Part shown: positions 13,560 to 17,444 of the stretch, one piece after another | Layout of the letters: each line of letters opens with the position of its first letter | Numbering within the stretch: the first letter of the stretch is position 1 | From: an uncultured Lachnospiraceae bacterium | Lineage (GTDB): Bacteria; Bacillota; Clostridia; Lachnospirales; Lachnospiraceae | Direction of reading: 5' to 3' | NCBI GenBank assembly: GCA_958405355.1 | Contig: CATYEA010000011.1 | Location: 1 to 17,444 of the forward strand | DNA length: 17,444 nt | Translations under genes and position numbers: made by a program | The notes under the pieces: model-generated | Told to the model about the DNA's origin: nothing | The model's input: only the letters and a program-made list of their open reading frames with translations | Databases searched by the model: none

Positions 13560-14864
13560 ATGAGTTTATTTGGTATTGTTTTAGGATTGGCACTTTTGAT
13601 CTTTCTTGCATTTAAAGGACAGTCCATTCTTTGGGTAGCTCCGGTTTGTGCTGCCGTTGTAGCACTTCTCGGAATGTTTGAAGATCCTTCCATCAATGTT
13701 TTAACGATGTATACCGAAAACTATATGCAAGGTATGGCCAACTTCACCATGAGCTGGTTTCCGGCATTCATGCTCGGCGCCATTTTCGGTAAAATGATGG
13801 AAGCTACCGGTGCCGCTAAATCTGTTGGTCTGATGATCACACGGTTTATCGGTGCAAAGCAGGCCATTCTGGCTGTAGTCATCGCTTGTGCGGCCCTGAC
13901 CTACGGCGGTGTTTCTCTGTTTGTTGTTGTTTTTGCAATTTATCCACTGGCCGTTGCCGTTTATCGTGAAGCAGATATCCCGAATAAACTGATTCCGGGA
14001 CCGATCGCACTGGGCGCTTTCTCATTCTCCATGTCAGGCATCCCTGGTTCTCCGCAGATTCAGAATATTATTCCGACCCAATACTATGGCACAACTGCAA
14101 TGGCAGCACCAATTATGGCATTGGCAGCCGGAGCCGTTATGGCCGTCGGCGGTGTTCTCTGGATGAAATACCGCGAGCGAAAGCTGCGGGCTCAGGGACT
14201 TCATTTTACGGAACCTACGAACCTGGAAACCTTTGACGAATCACAGCTTCCAAATGCCTTCGTCTCTCTTATTCCGCTGGTTTCCGTTCCGATCACTTTG
14301 AACGTTTTGAAATTGGAATTGGTTGCATCTCTGTTGATTGCTATCGTTCTGACAGGTGTCCTGAACTATAAGAGTTTCCATCTGTTTGAAAAATGTCTCA
14401 ACGACGGTGCCGCCGGTGGTCTTGTTTCCATCGGAAATACTGCTGCCGCCAACGGTTTCGGTGCCGTTGTTAAAGCTGTTCCGGGCTTTGCCACACTGAC
14501 CAACTTCGTTTTCGGCATCAAAGGAAGTCCTCTGATTTCCGAGGCTATTGCCACTTCCCTTCTGGCCGGTGCTACCGGCTCTGGTTCCGGTGGTTTAAGT
14601 ATTTCTCTGGAAGCTCTCGGACCGAAATATATGGAACTGGCTGCAAATGATCCGAACCTTTCCCCGGAAGCTCTGCACAGGGTTGCTTCCATCGCCTGCG
14701 GCGGTCTGGATACGCTGCCGCATAACGGCGCCGTAATTACTCTGCTGAGTGTTTGTGGTCTGACTCATAAAGATTCTTACATCGATATCTTTGTCTGCTG
14801 TACAGCACTTCCGACACTCGCTGTTATCGTTGCCATTATTCTTGGCAGCATGGGTATTGTATAA
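13560..14864 (+). CDS. GntP-like carboxylate/hydroxy-acid permease
   Basis: This 434-residue membrane protein is hydrophobic throughout, with an estimated 11-12 membrane segments and one polar cytoplasmic loop (about 200-235, MKYRERKLRAQGLHF onward). Glycine-rich re-entrant motifs are symmetrical in the two halves: LTYGGVSLFVVVFAIYPLA with SGIPGSPQIQNIIPTQYYG in the first, GNTAAANGFGAVV with GATGSGSGGLSI and CGGLDTLPHNGAVI in the second. This pattern is that of the GntP/ion-transporter group, whose members carry gluconate and, near CoA-transferases, hydroxybutyrate-like acids with H+ or Na+. GGAGG lies 8 nt before the ATG. Co-transcription with the CoA-transferase implies it imports the acid to be activated. 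A CitMHS-like relative is possible, and the substrate is inferred only from context. Confidence 0.82.
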   Translation: MSLFGIVLGLALLIFLAFKGQSILWVAPVCAAVVALLGMFEDPSINVLTMYTENYMQGMANFTMSWFPAFMLGAIFGKMMEATGAAKSVGLMITRFIGAKQAILAVVIACAALTYGGVSLFVVVFAIYPLAVAVYREADIPNKLIPGPIALGAFSFSMSGIPGSPQIQNIIPTQYYGTTAMAAPIMALAAGAVMAVGGVLWMKYRERKLRAQGLHFTEPTNLETFDESQLPNAFVSLIPLVSVPITLNVLKLELVASLLIAIVLTGVLNYKSFHLFEKCLNDGAAGGLVSIGNTAAANGFGAVVKAVPGFATLTNFVFGIKGSPLISEAIATSLLAGATGSGSGGLSISLEALGPKYMELAANDPNLSPEALHRVASIACGGLDTLPHNGAVITLLSVCGLTHKDSYIDIFVCCTALPTLAVIVAIILGSMGIV

Positions 14865-14877
14865 TCCCGATACATAC

Positions 14878-14918
14878 AAAGGGATGAATTCCTTTTCACC
14901 GGAATTCATCCCTTTTTT
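14878..14918 (+). terminator. Intrinsic terminator after the permease gene
   Basis: AAAGGGATGAATTCC (14878-14892) pairs perfectly with GGAATTCATCCCTTT (14901-14915) around an 8-nt loop and runs into six T (14913-14918). It lies 13 bp after the permease stop and 5 bp from the stop of the convergent TRIC gene. It may also serve that gene, although its minus-side T-run is only three bases. Confidence 0.92.
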
Positions 14919-14922
14919 ATTT

Positions 14923-15570
14923 CTATTCATAAGCCTTTGGCAGATTCCACTTAAAAATCGTCGCCAGCATACGCAATCCGAACACAATACCGATACCAAT
15001 AAAGGCTGCTGCCATATCATCCACCCGATGCCACACCAATTGATAATAGACGATTCCTCCCAAAATTGACGCTACTGCATAAATTCGCTTACGCAATACA
15101 AATGGAATTTCTCCAATCATCAAATCTCTCAGTACACCACCGCCAATACCGGTCACCATGGCCAGAAAAACAACGAAAAATCCGTTATCCATATATCCCA
15201 TGCCCATGGCCACCTTAGCTCCGGTAATCGTGAAAGCTCCCAGCCCCGCCGCATCAAAAATATTATTCACAGCACTTACTACATCCACATTATGCTCATA
15301 ATGCTCTTTCGACAGCCATGCGATCAAAAATACAATGGCCGCCGTCACTGCTGCAATAGCCATATAACGATAATTTGAAAAAGCCGATGGCGGTGTCTTG
15401 CCAATCAGTACATCCCGGATAATTCCGCCGGCCAGCGCCGTTGTCGCTCCAAGAAAAATGACTCCAAAAAGATCCACCCGCTTTTCCAGCGCAGCCATTG
15501 CTCCGGAAATAGCAAAAGAAATTGTCCCCGCCACCTCCAGAACAGAGAAAAATATTTCACCAAACGCCAT
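14923..15570 (-). CDS. TRIC-family (UPF0126/YicG) cation channel protein
   Basis: The 215-residue product has seven predicted hydrophobic segments built as two homologous three-helix repeats. The marks of the repeats are GGIIRDVLIGKTPP (48-61) and GGGVLRDLMIGEIP (143-156), the lipid-contacting loops of bacterial TRIC homologues, which form trimeric K+-permeable channels. The chosen ATG at 15570 shares its A with the TAA of the upstream reductase gene (TAATG), and AAGGGG sits 8 nt before it. A longer frame to 15597 is possible but has no comparable site. The tight coupling to a ketopantoate-reductase-like gene has no obvious functional explanation. The earlier label glycine transporter exists for relatives but is weakly founded. 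Confidence 0.88.
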   Translation of the reverse strand: MAFGEIFFSVLEVAGTISFAISGAMAALEKRVDLFGVIFLGATTALAGGIIRDVLIGKTPPSAFSNYRYMAIAAVTAAIVFLIAWLSKEHYEHNVDVVSAVNNIFDAAGLGAFTITGAKVAMGMGYMDNGFFVVFLAMVTGIGGGVLRDLMIGEIPFVLRKRIYAVASILGGIVYYQLVWHRVDDMAAAFIGIGIVFGLRMLATIFKWNLPKAYE

Positions 15571-16505
15571 TACCGTATCCCCTTCATCTTTGCCCATTCA
15601 CTGATACGCCGGTAATTCGGCACATCTACATGATAGACTTCCCCAAGACGAACCATTTCATGAACCAGACCGTCCACTTCCGACATGCCTCCGGCTGCCA
15701 CATCCCGCTGCATGGAAGTCGTAGCATCCGGTGTCAGACCCGCCAGAATATTTCCTGCATTTTCAACCAGGTCCACGTCAAAATGAAGTCCCATCGCTTC
15801 TCCCACAGCACCGACTTCCCGAACCAAATCGAAGAACATTTCACGCTTCTCGCCCGGCTCCATGAAATCCGCAGCCACACCATCATAATAAAGCCCGGCT
15901 GCTCCCATCGGCGACACAAAAGAAAACTTTTGTAAAGCATCTTTGCGGATATCTCTGGTCAAATGGGCCTCAATCCCTGCCTCATTCAACCGCTGCTCCA
16001 CGTCCTCCAACAGGCCTTCGAGCCTCTGTTCTCCAACAGGTTCCCGGAGTCCAAAAAACATCCTGAAAATCGGTGTCGGCTGGGCAATCACTCCCGGCTG
16101 CTCGATCATCGAGAAAATATATACACATCCGTCCAATACTGTACAATCAAGCTCCGGCTGCATCTTGCTTCCCGTTCCATATACATTCAAAATCGGAATG
16201 ACTACGGTTTCCCGGCCAACAACTTTCTTCAAAAACTGCACGGCCCCATCCAGAGAATAATATTTCACACAGACAAATACCATATCCGGAACTTCCCCCA
16301 AATTTACATAATCTTCCATTGTGTAGGCTTTCACCGGGGCTGCCGTAAAATCTCCAACTCTCGCCGACTTCACCCGAAGTCCGTTTTCCAACATTGCCGC
16401 CAAATGTTTTCCTCTGGCAATAAAGGTCACGTCCTCTCCTCGTCTGGCCAAATATCCCCCGATACAACCGCCTGTCCCTCCGGCACCCACAATAAGAAAC
16501 TTCAT
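15570..16505 (-). CDS. Ketopantoate reductase family (ApbA/PanE-like) NADPH-dependent 2-oxoacid reductase
   Basis: The 311-residue product has the N-terminal Rossmann motif MKFLIVGAGGTGGCIGGYLA, ARGKHL for NADPH phosphate binding (30-35), FVCVKYYSLDGA (77-88), and a conserved Asn in PILNVYGTGSKM (N107). The catalytic lysine is in DALQKFSFVSPMGA (K193). The C-terminal dimer-type domain has MQRDVAAGGMSEVDGLV, where E276 matches the substrate-binding Glu of PanE. The reference reaction is 2-dehydropantoate to pantoate for CoA synthesis. Because panB/panC are not nearby and the family contains many other 2-keto acid reductases, true PanE function is uncertain. An AGGGGG site lies 9 nt before the ATG. 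The gene is divergent from the Spo0A-like pair and first in a two-gene unit with the TRIC channel. Confidence 0.87.
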   Translation of the reverse strand: MKFLIVGAGGTGGCIGGYLARRGEDVTFIARGKHLAAMLENGLRVKSARVGDFTAAPVKAYTMEDYVNLGEVPDMVFVCVKYYSLDGAVQFLKKVVGRETVVIPILNVYGTGSKMQPELDCTVLDGCVYIFSMIEQPGVIAQPTPIFRMFFGLREPVGEQRLEGLLEDVEQRLNEAGIEAHLTRDIRKDALQKFSFVSPMGAAGLYYDGVAADFMEPGEKREMFFDLVREVGAVGEAMGLHFDVDLVENAGNILAGLTPDATTSMQRDVAAGGMSEVDGLVHEMVRLGEVYHVDVPNYRRISEWAKMKGIR

Positions 16506-16542
16506 ATGTCTTTTCCCCCTTTATCCTAATTCCATTTATTTC

Positions 16543-16571
16543 ATTATAAAATACAATTTTCTTTCTGAAAA
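16543..16571 (-). promoter_or_regulatory. Promoter of the reductase-TRIC unit
   Basis: On the minus strand -10 TATAAT (16543-16548) is preceded at 17 bp by TTTTCA (16566-16571). Predicted start is near 16536, with a leader of about 31 nt. It shares the 126-bp divergent gap with the promoter of the Spo0A-like genes. Confidence 0.6.
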
Positions 16572-16598
16572 CCTATTTCCTTATTTTCATTTTCGTTA

Positions 16599-16604
16599 TA
16601 CAAT
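16599..16604 (+). promoter_or_regulatory. Possible -10 element for the Spo0A-like gene pair
   Basis: TACAAT (16599-16604) is the best -10 before the ATG at 16632. The expected -35 position (about 16576-16581, TTTCCT) is a poor match. The resulting leader would be about 20 nt and contains no Shine-Dalgarno sequence. Confidence 0.35.
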
Positions 16605-16631
16605 AAATTTACCTGCCATCCGTAAATAGTA

Positions 16632-16997
16632 ATGACAAATTTACAACTAAAGATTCGGGAAATTCTGCTTCAGGCGAGAATTTCCAAAGCTTACAAAGGC
16701 TATCCATATCTGGAATATGCCATCTATCTGGTCATCGAGAATGAATCTCGTTTGTGCCATATTTATAATGATGTCTATGTAAAAGTTGCTGAACGTTTCA
16801 ATGTTTCGCCTCTATCTGTTGAAAAAAATCTTCGGACACTCCGGGATGCTTTCTGGCAAAACTATGGCTTCGAGTATTTTAAAGAACAATGCGGCGTCAT
16901 TCTCTATAATCGGCCATTTCCAAGAGAAATCATCGAAGTGCTCGCAGAACAGGTCACAAAAGAAATGCGAAATGATAAACTTACAACAAAAGATTAA
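16632..16997 (+). CDS. Stand-alone Spo0A C-terminal-domain protein, copy 1
   Basis: The 121-residue protein consists almost only of a Spo0A C-terminal DNA-binding domain. KGYPYLEYAIYLVIENESRL aligns with the KGYLYLREAI and NDIELL region of Spo0A. VYVKVAERFNVSPLSVEKNLR then matches [21 protein letters not shown], the recognition helix region, and LRDAFW matches the following helix. No receiver domain or phospho-acceptor Asp is present, so it cannot be controlled by the phosphorelay in the usual way. It could bind 0A-type DNA sites or act as a competitor, but this is inference. The start is the ATG at 16632, since no other fits, although the preceding TCCGTAAATAGTA shows no ribosome site. It overlaps copy 2 by 26 bp, which makes the two co-expressed. 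Confidence 0.8.
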   Translation: MTNLQLKIREILLQARISKAYKGYPYLEYAIYLVIENESRLCHIYNDVYVKVAERFNVSPLSVEKNLRTLRDAFWQNYGFEYFKEQCGVILYNRPFPREIIEVLAEQVTKEMRNDKLTTKD

Positions 16998-17325
16998 GGA
17001 CGTTCTGCTCGAAGCACAAATCTCCGAAGACTATAAAGGATTTCCTTATTTGGAATATGCTATCTACCTGGTCATCCAGGATGAATCTCGCTTATCCTCG
17101 ATATTTAATGAAGTTTATACAAAAGTTGGGGACCGCTTTGGCGCCACGCCAAAAGCCGTCGAGAGAGATATTCGAACATTGCGGGATGCATTCTGGAATA
17201 ACGGTGGTTTTGAGTACTTCAAGAAACACTGCAATGTACTTCTTTACAATCGGCCATACGCAAGAGAGCTGATTGAACTTTTTGCCGAACAGGTTCTGCG
17301 AGAAATACGTGAAGAAAATTTCTAA
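16972..17325 (+). CDS. Stand-alone Spo0A C-terminal-domain protein, copy 2
   Basis: This 117-residue paralog of the preceding gene is identical at about two thirds of aligned positions by eye. Shared stretches include YLEYAIYLVI, RTLRDAFW, GFEYFK, LYNRP and AEQV. The Spo0A-like recognition region reads RFGATPKAVERDIRTLRDAF, closer to Spo0A (VERAIR) than copy 1. The ATG at 16972 lies inside the end of copy 1 in another frame, which fits with translational coupling; the sequence before it has only a weak AAGAAA-like site. The in-frame extension to 16786 runs through copy 1 and reads as unrelated low-quality sequence. The pair arose by tandem duplication and has diverged mostly in surface and recognition-helix-flanking residues. 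Function is unknown beyond likely DNA binding. Confidence 0.8.
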   Translation: MINLQQKIKDVLLEAQISEDYKGFPYLEYAIYLVIQDESRLSSIFNEVYTKVGDRFGATPKAVERDIRTLRDAFWNNGGFEYFKKHCNVLLYNRPYARELIELFAEQVLREIREENF

Positions 17326-17358
17326 AAAATCGGGCTTGCATCCTCAGGGATGCAAGCC
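17324..17358 (-). terminator. Intrinsic terminator, best oriented for a minus-strand gene entering from the right
   Basis: GGCTTGCATCC (17333-17343) pairs perfectly with GGATGCAAGCC (17348-17358) around a 4-nt loop. In the minus direction six T (17324-17329) follow after three bases. In the plus direction only TT follows, so termination of the Spo0A-like pair would be weaker, though the stem begins 7 bp after the stop. Confidence 0.75.
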
Positions 17359-17408
17359 TTAAGATAGTTATTAATTCAGTTACCCTACATAGCTCGCATT
17401 TTTAAAAA

Positions 17409-17444
17409 TCAGTATTCGGACAATTCATCTGTAAACAAATCTTC
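17409..17444 (-). CDS. Probable C-terminal end of an unknown gene entering from the right edge
   Basis: The minus frame from the right edge reads EDLFTDELSEY and then TGA (17409-17411). The amino acid composition looks protein-like, and the minus-oriented terminator at 17324-17358 lies about 50 bp downstream, as expected after a last gene. Eleven codons are too few to name a family, and the frame could be chance. Confidence 0.4.
   Translation of the reverse strand, partial: EDLFTDELSEY

Noticed and set aside
15077..15083. CATAAAT half-site inside the TRIC gene
   Set aside because: No matching ATTTATG half at N9 spacing and located in coding sequence; likely chance. The same holds for the CATAAAT at 2043-2049.
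16786..16971. Upstream extension of the second Spo0A-like gene
   Set aside because: It reads through copy 1 in another frame and does not resemble the Spo0A domain; the duplicate copy supports the start at 16972.

Overview
The window looks like chromosome of a low-to-mid GC, spore-forming Firmicute of the class Clostridia, most likely a gut Lachnospiraceae-type anaerobe. The reasons are strong AGGAGG ribosome sites about 8 nt before most starts, a propionate-CoA-transferase-like enzyme with an EtfBA/acyl-CoA dehydrogenase set, LytR-CpsA-Psr (LCP) wall-polymer ligases, and two small proteins made only of the Spo0A DNA-binding domain. No tRNA, rRNA, CRISPR array, insertion sequence or phage gene was seen.

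Region 1 (1-6840, all minus strand) is a cell-wall glycopolymer initiation locus. It reads, in transcription order, LCP ligase, membrane-bound UDP-sugar 4,6-dehydratase (PglF/CapD type), DegT-family sugar aminotransferase, monotopic phosphoglycosyl transferase, and a TarI/IspD-family cytidylyltransferase. Spacing is tight or overlapping. A second, truncated LCP-family gene with its own promoter leaves the window at the left edge. The set would make a 4-amino-4,6-dideoxy sugar nucleotide, load the sugar phosphate onto undecaprenyl phosphate, possibly supply a CDP-activated polyol, and anchor the polymer to peptidoglycan.

Region 2 (6846-14918) is an acyl-CoA module. On the minus strand are etfB-etfA and then acyl-CoA dehydrogenase-maoC, ending in a strong terminator. 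Also on minus is a LysR-type regulator with its own terminator. Divergent from it on plus are a Pct-like CoA-transferase and a GntP-like permease. The main finding is a shared, gapless 49-bp promoter element upstream of three transcription units (CoA-transferase/permease, etfBA, acd-maoC). It contains an ATTTATG-N9-CATAAAT dyad, which holds the LysR-type T-N11-A core, centred about 65 bp before each predicted transcription start. A TATTTCTCTTT-like block follows. The module therefore looks like one regulon controlled by the adjacent LysR protein. The parts suggest import of a short carboxylic acid (perhaps a 3-hydroxy acid), CoA activation, dehydration by MaoC, and reduction by Acd/Etf, possibly with flavin-based electron bifurcation. 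The substrate is inference.

Region 3 (14923-17444) holds a ketopantoate-reductase-family gene translationally coupled (TAATG) to a TRIC-family channel on minus. Divergent from it are two tandem, overlapping stand-alone Spo0A C-terminal-domain genes on plus. A terminator and the probable last 11 codons of another minus-strand gene close the window.
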